A DNA stretch of 41,292 nucleotides, from positions 1-41,292 of IMG/VR virus record IMGVR_UViG_3300027793_000015. One strand, 5' to 3'. Below are positions 8,231-15,712 of this stretch, one piece after another. This stretch comes from a virus. Within the stretch, counting starts at the first letter, position 1; each line of letters opens with the position of its first letter. Made by a program: the position numbers and the translations under genes. A model generated the notes under the pieces. The model was not told the origin of the DNA. It was given only the letters and a program-made list of their open reading frames with translations, and searched no databases.

Positions 8231-9159
8231 TGCCAGTATTAAGTCTTAAGACAGGTACCAAAAGTAGAAGTTTATTGGTGGGTAATGATTTTTATTTTCC
8301 TTCCGTAAGAGGACTATTCGGTGGCGGTGGTACTGGTAGTGTTAGCGAAATAAATACTATTGATTACATCAACATATTATCAACAGGTAACGCTACAGAC
8401 TTTGGTGACCTAAGTCCTGCTAAACGTAATCACGGTGCTTGTTCATCAGCCACTCGTGCTTTATTTGCTGGTGGCTACGTTGGTAGCGGCACTGATGCTG
8501 TTGATTACGTTACAATAGCAACTACGGGTAATGCTTTAGATTTTGGTAACTTAACAACTGCTAGAACTAATACGGCTGGATTTGGTTCTTCTACTAGAGG
8601 TATTTTTGCTAGCGGTCAAACCGAGCAGACTACTATTGATTATTTTACAATAGCATCTACGGGAAATGCCACCGACTTTGGTGATACTACTGCTACGCTT
8701 TACACTAATGCAGGTTTTTCTTCTACTACTAGAGGTATATATGGTGGAGGCGTAAGAGGTGGAACTTGGACTAATCTTATTGATTACGTGACTATTGCAA
8801 CCACAGGAAATGCTATTAACTTTGGTAACTTAACTGTTTCAAGATATAGTTTTACGGGTGCTTCTAACTCTACTAGAGGATTATTTTTTGGTGGTGCACA
8901 GAACGATAGTTTTAATACTGTTGACTATGTGACCATAGCCACGACTGGAAACGCTACTGATTTTGGAGATTTAACAGTTGCAAAGGCAAGCGGTGCAGGT
9001 TGTGCATCAACCACTAGAGCCATCTATGCTGGAGGTTATGAAATAAACGTAATTGAATATTTTACTATTGACACTACAGGAAATGGAACCGACTTCGGTG
9101 ATTTAACCGTTGCAAGGTATTCTTTAGCAGGTTGCTCAGACGGGCACGGCGGATTGTAA
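8230..9159 (+). CDS. Six-repeat Kelch-like propeller protein 3
   Basis: A 309-residue paralogue directly coupled to the previous gene (TAATG). It has six units with FGDL/FGNL/FGDT variants at the strand turn and ends DGHGGL. Residues around TTGNA and STRGIF are shared with the paralogues, while the loops are divergent. It is probably part of the same tail adhesin set. About 40 bases of AT-rich DNA follow before the next gene's ribosome site. Confidence 0.75.
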   Translation: MPVLSLKTGTKSRSLLVGNDFYFPSVRGLFGGGGTGSVSEINTIDYINILSTGNATDFGDLSPAKRNHGACSSATRALFAGGYVGSGTDAVDYVTIATTGNALDFGNLTTARTNTAGFGSSTRGIFASGQTEQTTIDYFTIASTGNATDFGDTTATLYTNAGFSSTTRGIYGGGVRGGTWTNLIDYVTIATTGNAINFGNLTVSRYSFTGASNSTRGLFFGGAQNDSFNTVDYVTIATTGNATDFGDLTVAKASGAGCASTTRAIYAGGYEINVIEYFTIDTTGNGTDFGDLTVARYSLAGCSDGHGGL

Positions 9160-9200
9160 TAAAGTATTTATTTAAAGTAACAACTATTTAAAGGAGCACT

Positions 9201-11186
9201 GTGGCTGGTCGTGATATAACCGAAGGTTTACCCGTCAACGTTGGTAACCCTGGTACCGCTGGTTTCTGGATAAACAACGCAGAAGATTTTGACGTTGCTA
9301 TTGGTGGAGAACCATTTATCCTTGCGCCAACAGATGTAAATCCATATCAAAGAGAAACTGCTCCTTATCGTAAAGAACAGTTTGATAACTCTAAAGAACC
9401 AGGTGAGCAATCACTTACTGGTTGGTGGATTCGTTCTCAATCATCATTTCATAGTGGTGCTGGTATTAAGTTTTATGATCCAAGTTCAGGGGAATCTATT
9501 GATTATCGTTTTGCCGATTCTCAAGGCGTAGATGTTTGGACCAAGGGACAGGTATCTTTATTAAAAGAGGCTACCTCAGTACATCCAACTACTGGTCCAG
9601 TTGTAGGTACAGATCATCAACACCCAAATCAACATCTTCGTACTATCCAATGGAGCAATACAGAGGGTGTATTACTACACGATGAATATGATGTTGATAA
9701 GATTTCAGCCAATGGAACTGTAACCCACTTTATTGACTATGTTCCTGGGACAACCGAAAAAGTATACGCAATATGTGATGATGGAATCAATGCCTACTGG
9801 GTAACTAATCAAGTACATGGTGGAGCAAATAAATTACATATGTACAAGAAACCATTAACTGGTTCTTCGGCAAGTACTGCAGATGAAACACTTATGTTTC
9901 GTGGAGATTCAATTGTAATTACATATGCTAAAATGGATTTTATTAAAGACCGTATTATTCTATGTGTAAACAATAGAGTTTATGAATTAGCAACTAATGC
10001 TACCTCATTACCTACCGCAGTTTACACTAACCCAAATACTAATTATCATTATACCTCTGTGGCTGCTTCTGGTCCTGCTATCTACACTGCTGGACATTCA
10101 GGTATCTACTCAACTATTCAAAAGTATACGTTAACTACTGGTGGTGCTATGCCTACATTAACTCAGGCATCTGTTGCTGCAGAATTTCCTCCAGGTGAGA
10201 TAGTTGAAAGAATTTTTTACTATCTTGGTTATATGATGATTGGTACTAGCAAAGGTGTTCGTGCTTCGATCATTGATTCACAAGATGGGTCTATAGCATA
10301 TGGTCCGTTAATTGTAGAGACATCCCAACCAGTATATGATTTTACTGCTCGTGACCGTTTTGTATGGTGTACTACAGGTGTTGGAACATTAGATGCAGGT
10401 CTTACTCGTATTGATCTAAGCACTACAATTGAAGGTGAATCACTTAGATTTGCTTACGCTAATGATTTAAAATTTATTCAATCAACAGAACATTATACAA
10501 CTGGTGTAACCTTTATTGGAGCAACTAATCGCCTAGCATTCTGTACTGCTTATAAAGTTACTGACGGAGCAATATACTTAGAATCTGCTACCACTTTAGT
10601 ATCTAGTGGTTATCTAACTACAGGTGCTATTCGTTATGGAACTTTAGAACCTAAGAACTATAAGTTTATTCGTGGTCGTGGTATATTTACTAACGGCGCT
10701 ATGGATATAGCAACTATAGATTCAAACAATAATACCTATGCAGTTATCACATACAACTCTTCTATTGGTACTCCTGAGGCTGCTACAAATAGCCCTGATG
10801 GACCACAGGAGTTTATATCATATAAATTTACGCTCTCACGTAGCGCAAGCAATACCAGTCTTGGCCCAACTTTCAAGGGCTTTCAGGCAAAATCTCTTCC
10901 AGCAACTAAACGCCAAAGGTTGATTCAGTTCCCTGTTTGGTGTTACGACGTGGAAACCGATAGATACAATGTACTGGCTGGATATGAAGGCCGTGCTTGG
11001 GAGCGTATCCAAAAGTTAGAAGATATAGAAGCCGCTGGCGACATCATTAATGTTCAAGACTTTACTACTGGAGAAAGGGTTCAAGCCTTGGTCGAAAAAG
11101 TATCATTTATCCGTAAGACGCCACCTAGTGCTCGTTACGACGGATTTGGCGGTTTATTAACTATCACAGTTAGAACGGTCTTATAA
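9201..11186 (+). CDS. Large tail protein (nozzle/minor tail type)
   Basis: A 661-residue protein starting at a GTG that follows AAGGAGCACT. The N-terminal domain (GTAGFWINNAEDFDVAIGG ... EQSLTGWWIRSQSSFHSG) is followed by repeated beta segments of propeller character (HFIDYVPGTTEKVYAICDDG; DRIILCVNNRVYELA; FVWCTTGVGTL). The C-terminal domain reads QRLIQFPVWCYDVETDRYNV ... GERVQALVEKVSF. Proteins of this layout are tail or nozzle components of phages. The specific name is inferred from size, beta content and position before the lysis genes. Confidence 0.6.
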   Translation: MAGRDITEGLPVNVGNPGTAGFWINNAEDFDVAIGGEPFILAPTDVNPYQRETAPYRKEQFDNSKEPGEQSLTGWWIRSQSSFHSGAGIKFYDPSSGESIDYRFADSQGVDVWTKGQVSLLKEATSVHPTTGPVVGTDHQHPNQHLRTIQWSNTEGVLLHDEYDVDKISANGTVTHFIDYVPGTTEKVYAICDDGINAYWVTNQVHGGANKLHMYKKPLTGSSASTADETLMFRGDSIVITYAKMDFIKDRIILCVNNRVYELATNATSLPTAVYTNPNTNYHYTSVAASGPAIYTAGHSGIYSTIQKYTLTTGGAMPTLTQASVAAEFPPGEIVERIFYYLGYMMIGTSKGVRASIIDSQDGSIAYGPLIVETSQPVYDFTARDRFVWCTTGVGTLDAGLTRIDLSTTIEGESLRFAYANDLKFIQSTEHYTTGVTFIGATNRLAFCTAYKVTDGAIYLESATTLVSSGYLTTGAIRYGTLEPKNYKFIRGRGIFTNGAMDIATIDSNNNTYAVITYNSSIGTPEAATNSPDGPQEFISYKFTLSRSASNTSLGPTFKGFQAKSLPATKRQRLIQFPVWCYDVETDRYNVLAGYEGRAWERIQKLEDIEAAGDIINVQDFTTGERVQALVEKVSFIRKTPPSARYDGFGGLLTITVRTVL

Positions 11187-11392
11187 TGTCAGCGCAAGAT
11201 TGGGCAGCCTTTGCAGTAGCCGTAACTACGCTTTTTGGTAGTTTGGCAATAGGAGTTAGACACTTAGTTAAACACTACTTGTCAGAACTTCGTCCGAATG
11301 GTGGCTCAAGTGTCAAGGACCAGGTTAATCGACTGGAAGAAAAAGTAGATACTTTGTATCAAATATTAATTCAAAGAGGGAACAATGGTTAA
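11186..11392 (+). CDS. Small membrane protein with coiled coil (holin-like)
   Basis: A 68-residue protein coupled to the tail gene (TAATG). It has one N-terminal membrane helix (WAAFAVAVTTLFGSLAIGV), a short linker and a C-terminal amphipathic helix (VNRLEEKVDTLYQILIQ). It sits immediately upstream of the endolysin, as holin or antiholin-type proteins do in actinophages. It could also be a spanin-like or tail accessory protein. Confidence 0.6.
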   Translation: MSAQDWAAFAVAVTTLFGSLAIGVRHLVKHYLSELRPNGGSSVKDQVNRLEEKVDTLYQILIQRGNNG

Positions 11393-11840
11393 AGTAGTTG
11401 ATATAGCCAAATCGCAGGTTGGATATACTGAGTCTGGAAATAACAACAATATGTACGGCAAGTGGTACGGGGCAAATAATCAACCATGGTGTGCTATGTT
11501 CGTATCATGGTGCTTTGATAAAGCAGGGATAGTTTCTAAGGTTGCAGCCCAAACTGCAAAAGGATTTGCCTCATGTGATGCAGGTCTCAAATGGTTTAGT
11601 AAAAAAGGTAAGATAGTCCCAGTTGGCAAAGCCCAACCAGGTGATATAGTATTCTTCCAGTTCGATACTGATGCACAGCCTGACCATGTTGGTATATGTG
11701 CTAGTAACGATGGAAAGAAAAACCTTATGGTCTATGAGGGTAATACCTCAAGTGGCAACAAAGGTAGTCAATCAAATGGAGATGGTGTGTATCTAAGGAA
11801 ACGTGCCTACTCCCTAGTAATGGGCGTTGCACGCCCTTAA
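11385..11840 (+). CDS. CHAP-domain endolysin
   Basis: A 151-residue single-domain peptidoglycan hydrolase. The N-terminus AKSQVGYTESGNNNNMYGKW precedes the catalytic Cys36 (QPWCAMFVSWCF). His101 is in PDHVGI, and the third catalytic region is Glu118-Gly-Asn120 in VYEGN. These match CHAP amidases/endopeptidases. No separate wall-binding domain is present. It overlaps the upstream small membrane gene and is followed by a holin, completing a lysis cassette. It is expected to cut host wall peptides at the end of infection. Confidence 0.88.
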   Translation: MVKVVDIAKSQVGYTESGNNNNMYGKWYGANNQPWCAMFVSWCFDKAGIVSKVAAQTAKGFASCDAGLKWFSKKGKIVPVGKAQPGDIVFFQFDTDAQPDHVGICASNDGKKNLMVYEGNTSSGNKGSQSNGDGVYLRKRAYSLVMGVARP

Positions 11841-11849
11841 AGGATGGTT

Positions 11850-12062
11850 ATGGAAAAATTAATTGCTAAGATAAAGGACCCTAAGACTAAGGCTGCTTTT
11901 AAGTCTTATCTACGTGCTGTTCTAGCATCTGCAATCACAATGGGTCTAGCACTTGCTGCTGACCTTGCTCCAGAGCAAGCAATCCTAATCGGCGCATTAG
12001 CCGCTCCATTGGCTAAATGGGCTGATAAGACAGAAAAAGAGTATGGCTTGGGGTCCAAATAA
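11850..12062 (+). CDS. Holin
   Basis: The ATG at 11850 is chosen over one at 11844, because the ribosome site AAAGGA (11839-11844) would overlap the latter. The 70-residue product has a charged, basic N-terminus (KIKDPKTKAAFKSYLR), one long or two short hydrophobic helices (AVLASAITMGLALAADL and AILIGALAAPLAKW), and a charged C-terminus. Its size and place directly after the endolysin fit a holin that permeabilises the membrane. It is the last gene before the late-operon terminator. Confidence 0.8.
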   Translation: MEKLIAKIKDPKTKAAFKSYLRAVLASAITMGLALAADLAPEQAILIGALAAPLAKWADKTEKEYGLGSK

Positions 12063-12075
12063 ATACCCCTAAATA

Positions 12076-12087
12076 GCCTTTAAAGGC
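12076..12087 (+). repeat. Perfect 12-bp palindrome
   Basis: GCCTTTAAAGGC is a perfect palindrome 13 bases after the holin stop and upstream of the late terminator. It could form a small hairpin (GCCT/AGGC with a TTAA loop) or be a protein-binding site. No function can be assigned. Confidence 0.5.
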
Positions 12088-12100
12088 CGTTTTAAGACAC

Positions 12101-12147
12101 GAAGTCCCCCTACCTAAGGTAACTACCCTAGGAAAGGGGGCTTTTTG
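12101..12147 (+). terminator. Late-operon terminator
   Basis: CCCCC (12106-12110) pairs with GGGGG (12136-12140), which is followed by CTTTTTG. The loop is long but itself holds the palindrome TACCTAAGGTA and a CCTAGG site, so it can fold into smaller hairpins. It lies directly after the holin, where late transcription should end. Confidence 0.7.
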
Positions 12148-12174
12148 TCGTTTTGCGCGACTTTTAATTATGGT
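12145..12174 (+). promoter_or_regulatory. Candidate promoter for the replication block
   Basis: TTGTCG (12145-12150) and TATGGT (12169-12174) are 18 bases apart, each with four of six matches to sigma70-type boxes. The -10 region is part of AATTATGGT (12166-12174), which is repeated inverted as ACCATAATT at 12258-12266. That inverted pair could be an operator. Position between the late terminator and the first replication gene supports a start here, but the match is moderate. Confidence 0.35.
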
Positions 12175-12355
12175 GTATCTTACCCCATGCGGGAAACCGT
12201 GGGGCAGAAACTTCAATTGACGGGTGACGGCAAAAGCCTAACCAGCCTCCCTGACCAACCATAATTTTTATGGGGGGTGGGGGGGCATTTCTTAATTTCA
12301 GGGTTCAGGCAGGGCTCGATTGGCGGTAGCCAATAGGGTGTGGTAGGGTTACACC
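12175..12355 (+). promoter_or_regulatory. Structured leader before the replication genes
   Basis: This gene-free stretch holds several hairpins. CCCCA-TG bulge-CGG with a GAAA loop closes with CCG-TGGGG at 12183-12204. GGC-AAAA-GCC lies at 12229-12238, and ATTGGC-GGTA-GCCAAT at 12319-12334. GGTGT/ACACC at 12337-12355 abuts the ATG and places the only Shine-Dalgarno-like GGTAGGG in its loop. There is also a G6-T-G7 run at 12272-12285. The folds could regulate translation of the first replication gene. I do not recognise a named riboswitch class. Confidence 0.45.
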
Positions 12356-13141
12356 ATGAACGAATTACCTAAACATATATCCTATTCTTCTCTTGGAACT
12401 TATCAAGAGTGCGGATGGAAATACAATCTAACTAAAATCCAAGGTGTCCCTGAGAAACATGCTGTTTGGTTTACAGGGGGATCTGCTGTCCACAAGGCTA
12501 CTGAGTATTATGATATTACTCGTCTAAATAATAATCTTTCCGAAGATGCCGAAACTATTTGGAATAATGTTTGGCATGAACAAGTAAGAGAAGATGAAGC
12601 ACTACATGGAGATATGTTGTCATGGGAGTACATCAAACGTGAGGACATGTCTTGGTGGTATGGAGAAGGTTTATGGATGTTAGATCGCTGGATCCAATTC
12701 AGGTCTAGCGGGTGGAATATCTATAAAGACTATATCGAAAAACAGTATGAAGTTCCTTTAGTAGATACTGTTGTTAAGATGGCCATTGACAGGGTAATGA
12801 CTGACTTTGATGGCAACGTAGTCCTTTTAGATATTAAGACAGGGGCGTCATCTCAGAGACACCCACTTCAACTTGCTACTTATGCGTGGGCTTTGCGCAA
12901 AATGGATGGCCTTGAAGTGAACAAAGCAGGTTTCTGGGATGCACGCACTGGTCATGTGACCACTTGGAGTCTTGAACATCTTGCTACTCAAGAGATAGAA
13001 CATATATACTCTGAGTTTGATAGAGCACGTAAGGCTGAGATCTATTTGCCTAATTTAAGCAACTGTGGTCGTTGTGGCGTGTTATCATACTGTAAGTTTA
13101 TGAACGGTAAATATACAGAAAAGGAGAAAAACAATGGCTAA
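12356..13141 (+). CDS. RecB/Cas4-like PD-(D/E)XK nuclease
   Basis: A 261-residue protein with the full set of RecB-family exonuclease signatures: His46 (GGSAVHKATE), Asp145 (AIDRV), Asp159-Ile-Lys161 (VLLDIKTG) and Gln172-x3-Tyr176 (QLATYAW). Cys19 and a C-terminal Cys237-x2-Cys240-x5-Cys246 match the four-cysteine iron-sulfur cluster of Cas4/AddB-type nucleases. It probably processes DNA ends in phage replication or recombination. It is the first gene of the replication block, and its start sits at the base of a hairpin. No CRISPR genes are nearby, so a Cas role is not implied. Confidence 0.85.
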   Translation: MNELPKHISYSSLGTYQECGWKYNLTKIQGVPEKHAVWFTGGSAVHKATEYYDITRLNNNLSEDAETIWNNVWHEQVREDEALHGDMLSWEYIKREDMSWWYGEGLWMLDRWIQFRSSGWNIYKDYIEKQYEVPLVDTVVKMAIDRVMTDFDGNVVLLDIKTGASSQRHPLQLATYAWALRKMDGLEVNKAGFWDARTGHVTTWSLEHLATQEIEHIYSEFDRARKAEIYLPNLSNCGRCGVLSYCKFMNGKYTEKEKNNG

Positions 13142-13556
13142 TGCTAACTTCCAAGTTAGTTCTAAGTTGAATGATGGTCGCATATTTGTGATCGCAGGAG
13201 ACTCAGCCGATGAGTTCAAGCAAAACTTGACTCATATATTGGGTGATGTCGGTGCTGAGAATTTAATCTCAACCATGGCAGCATCAGTAGAGGGAGCACC
13301 TGCTTCATACGAAGAGGCAGTTGGCAACCTTGCAAAAGGGCTAGGCGCTAAACCAGTATCAAGCCCAACACAAACATTTACACCAAGTACTGGTCCATCA
13401 GGTCGTGCATGTAAGCATGGTGAGATGACTAAACGTACTGGTGCTGGTGCCAAGGGACCATGGAAAGCGTTCATGTGTCCATCACCTAAAGGAACTCCAG
13501 ATCAATGTGAGCCAGTATGGATCCGACGTACCGACTCTGAATGGAATTCTTTCTAA
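13134..13556 (+). CDS. Zn-ribbon protein, possibly ssDNA-associated
   Basis: A 140-residue protein overlapping the nuclease end by 8 bases, with ribosome site AAAGGAGAAAA. The N-terminal ~60 residues look like a small alpha/beta domain. A Pro/Thr/Ser linker follows. The C-terminal zinc-ribbon-like domain has C-K-H-G, a GPWKAFMCPSPKGTPDQC stretch and a final PVWIRR segment. Such ribbons commonly occur next to phage recombination or replication proteins. Single-strand DNA binding is a guess from context. Confidence 0.65.
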   Translation: MANANFQVSSKLNDGRIFVIAGDSADEFKQNLTHILGDVGAENLISTMAASVEGAPASYEEAVGNLAKGLGAKPVSSPTQTFTPSTGPSGRACKHGEMTKRTGAGAKGPWKAFMCPSPKGTPDQCEPVWIRRTDSEWNSF

Positions 13557-13559
13557 AAC

Positions 13560-14348
13560 ATGAGAACTTTAGCCCGTGCCGTAGGCAGTAAGGATATTGG
13601 TGGTGAACCTCTACCATCAGTATTTCGTACCTTTGATGTCAATAAGATTGTCATTAGACGGGCAGAAGTATCTATGATTGCTGGCACTCCAGGGGCAGGT
13701 AAATCAACACTTGCCCTTGCGATTGCCTTAAGATCTAAAGTGCCAACGCTTTATATAAGCGCAGATACTAATGCTCATACAATGGCTATGCGTCTGCTAT
13801 CAATGATTTCTGGTCAATCACAATCCGTGACTGAACAGATGCTCATAGAAAATGTTGATGAATCACGGAAAACAATCAACGAAAACTCAGGACATATCTT
13901 CTGGTCGTTTGAATCAGCACCTTCATTGGTTGATTTAGATATGGAAGTATCTGCTTTTGAGGAACTATGGGGTTGTCCACCAACCTTAATCGTCGTCGAT
14001 AACCTAATGGATATTGCTAACGATGGTGGTGAAGAGTTCGCAGGAATGCGTTCTACAATTAAAGAACTGAAATATCTTGCAAGAGATACTAATGCTGCGG
14101 TTCTTGTCCTTCATCATACGAAGGAATCTTACCCTGGTAATCCGTGCCAGCCTAGATCAGCATTACAAGGAATGGTTGCACAACTACCAGCCTTGATATG
14201 TACAGTTGGAACAAATGCTCCTGGATATATTGCTGTCGCACCTGTTAAAAACAGATACGGCAAAGCAGATCCAAGTGGAGATACTTCGTTTTGGCTACAA
14301 TTTAATCCTGAAGTGATGGAAGTTTCCGATATCCCCGAAAGAATATGA
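13560..14348 (+). CDS. RecA/DnaB-fold ATPase (replicative helicase-like)
   Basis: A 262-residue P-loop ATPase with Walker A GTPGAGKST (residues 42-50), strand PTLYISADTN, Walker B LIVVDN (143-148) and the sensor strand VLVLHHTKES. This matches the RecA/DnaB/RadA core without extra N-terminal helicase domains. With the separate primase Zn-finger and TOPRIM genes nearby, it looks like the helicase third of a primase-helicase. A RadA-like recombination role is an alternative. It is followed by an ATGA-coupled Zn-ribbon gene. Confidence 0.8.
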   Translation: MRTLARAVGSKDIGGEPLPSVFRTFDVNKIVIRRAEVSMIAGTPGAGKSTLALAIALRSKVPTLYISADTNAHTMAMRLLSMISGQSQSVTEQMLIENVDESRKTINENSGHIFWSFESAPSLVDLDMEVSAFEELWGCPPTLIVVDNLMDIANDGGEEFAGMRSTIKELKYLARDTNAAVLVLHHTKESYPGNPCQPRSALQGMVAQLPALICTVGTNAPGYIAVAPVKNRYGKADPSGDTSFWLQFNPEVMEVSDIPERI

Positions 14349-14560
14349 GTGCTAGGGATATCTGGGAATTAAACCCAGACTATAAAGATTCCATGGACAT
14401 TCGTGGTGAACCTACCAAGATATGTCCGTGTGGTTCTTTTATCTGGAAACTACTCGTCGAATGGGATGACGATAGTGATACAATAAGTTCATACTTTATC
14501 GATATGGAGTGTGCTGTCTGTGGGACAAAGGCAACAGCCCCAACAGAGGAGAGACTATGA
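14345..14560 (+). CDS. Small Zn-ribbon protein (71 aa)
   Basis: It is coupled to the ATPase gene (ATGA). Two CxxC-type knuckles (ICPCG near residue 27 and ECAVCG near residue 57) flank a beta segment, making a classic four-cysteine zinc ribbon. Its function is unknown; it may be a helicase partner or a DNA/RNA-binding accessory (inference). The last bases overlap the start of the next gene (ATGA). Confidence 0.7.
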   Translation: MSARDIWELNPDYKDSMDIRGEPTKICPCGSFIWKLLVEWDDDSDTISSYFIDMECAVCGTKATAPTEERL

Positions 14561-14979
14561 AGAAAAACAACCTGAAATACATATTAATGTGTTTTGTGGT
14601 CTTTGCGGGTACATGGCATCAACCTGCGGCTGCGTCTATTATGGGCGTAATCCATATGAGCCCGACTTGTAAAGACTTACAGTTGACAATTAGTCAGAGT
14701 AAAAAACTTGCTAAGAGTTACGCACTTATGAAAGTAAAACAAATAGGTTGGAATGACCGAGAGTGGAAAGCATTACTCACTCTTTGGACTAAAGAATCTC
14801 GCTGGGATTACACAGCAGATAACCCAAAGTCTACAGCGTATGGCATACCCCAAATGCTCAATATGCCTGAAGATACACCCTTGACAAAGCAAGTGGATTT
14901 GGGCTTGAAGTACATCAAAAAGCGGTATAAAACGCCTACTTTGGCGCTTCAGCACCACTTACGAAAGGGTTGGTACTAA
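14557..14979 (+). CDS. Secreted lytic transglycosylase (SLT-like)
   Basis: A 140-residue protein. The ATG at 14557 is preferred over an upstream start at 14509 because AGAGGAGAG precedes it and a signal peptide begins at once: MKKNN, a hydrophobic core ILMCFVVFAGTW, and an AAAS cleavage region near residue 27. The mature part has the goose-lysozyme/SLT pattern: Glu80 in TKESRW, then ADNPKSTAYGIPQML, ending LQHHLRKGWY. It would cut glycan strands outside the membrane. It is odd that it sits in the replication block, away from the lysis cassette. Confidence 0.8.
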   Translation: MKKNNLKYILMCFVVFAGTWHQPAAASIMGVIHMSPTCKDLQLTISQSKKLAKSYALMKVKQIGWNDREWKALLTLWTKESRWDYTADNPKSTAYGIPQMLNMPEDTPLTKQVDLGLKYIKKRYKTPTLALQHHLRKGWY

Positions 14980-14985
14980 GACTAA

Positions 14986-15357
14986 ATGGCTAACAAGAAT
15001 GGTCGCAAAGGATCTTTATTTGAAACAACTGTATTAAAATGGTTGCGTTCTAAAAACGTGGTAGCCGAAAGGCTAACTAAGGCTGGGGCTAAAGACGAAG
15101 GCGACATTGTTGTTATGGCCAATGGTAAAACTTATATCCTGGAACTCAAGGCGACTAAAGCACTCAAGTTGCCTGAGTTCTGGAATGAGGCAGTTGTAGA
15201 AGCAAAGCATTACGCAGAGGCTCGTTCAATTAGCGAGGTACCACCTTCTTATGTTATTATTAAACGTAGGATGGCGGGAATAAATCAGGCATGGGTGGTG
15301 GAAGATTTTGACCAGTGGATCAAGAAAGTCACAACGTGTAAATGCGTTACCGATTAA
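14986..15357 (+). CDS. Holliday-junction-resolvase-like PD-(D/E)XK nuclease
   Basis: A 123-residue protein with a compact nuclease core: Glu13 (SLFETTV), Asp40 (KDEGDIVV) and Glu53-Leu-Lys55 (YILELKATK), the order expected of archaeal-type Hjc or VRR-like resolvases. Basic residues are frequent. It probably resolves branched DNA during replication or before packaging. The primase gene begins inside its 3' end in another frame. Confidence 0.75.
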   Translation: MANKNGRKGSLFETTVLKWLRSKNVVAERLTKAGAKDEGDIVVMANGKTYILELKATKALKLPEFWNEAVVEAKHYAEARSISEVPPSYVIIKRRMAGINQAWVVEDFDQWIKKVTTCKCVTD

Positions 15358-15712
15358 GGAAATATTAGAACACTATGGAGCAAAAGTACCTGAACGAAGT
15401 GGATGGTCATCAATCAGATGTCCCTTCCACGATGACACCCATAAGTCAGCAACCGTCAGTACTAGAGAAAATGTATTTTGTTGTTTCGCCTGTCAAGTTA
15501 AGGGAGACACTTATAGAATTATTATGGACAGGGAAGGATTAAAGTTTCATGAAGCAATCAAGTTCGCAGAGAGAATCACTGGGAAAAGCAGCAAAATATT
15601 ACGCAGCAGCAATTCACGAAGCGGAGGATTACCTCGCAGAACGGGGAATTACTCTGGAAGTAGCGAAGAAAGTGGGATTGGGCGTCGTGCTAGATCCAGT
15701 TACGGGGCATGA
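15308..15712 (+). CDS. Primase zinc-finger module (5' part of split DnaG-like primase)
   Basis: The product starts at a TTG (15308) behind GGTGG and overlaps the resolvase gene by 50 bases. The N-terminal ~90 residues are a CHC2-type primase zinc finger: IRCPFHDDTHKSATV, then FCCFACQVKGD, then the helix FHEAIKFAERITG. After residue ~92 the frame departs from the expected primase sequence into a low-complexity Ser/Arg tail, while the expected continuation (AAKYYAAAIHEAEDYLAERG) is in the +1 frame. So it either ends as a 134-residue Zn-finger protein or shifts frame into the next gene. Confidence 0.75.
   Translation: MTSGSRKSQRVNALPIKEILEHYGAKVPERSGWSSIRCPFHDDTHKSATVSTRENVFCCFACQVKGDTYRIIMDREGLKFHEAIKFAERITGKSSKILRSSNSRSGGLPRRTGNYSGSSEESGIGRRARSSYGA

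Noticed and set aside
5244-9159. Diversity-generating retroelement acting on propeller genes
   Set aside because: No reverse transcriptase gene or template repeat is visible anywhere in the window.
12217-12245. TTGACG as a -35 box for the replication genes
   Set aside because: No acceptable -10 box lies 16-18 bases downstream.
12272-12285. G-quadruplex from the G6-T-G7 run
   Set aside because: Only two G-runs are present, so an intramolecular four-tract structure is doubtful; run length may also be uncertain in the assembly.
12356-13141. CRISPR-associated Cas4 system
   Set aside because: The nuclease has Cas4/RecB motifs, but there is no repeat-spacer array and no other cas gene; a replication role fits the operon.
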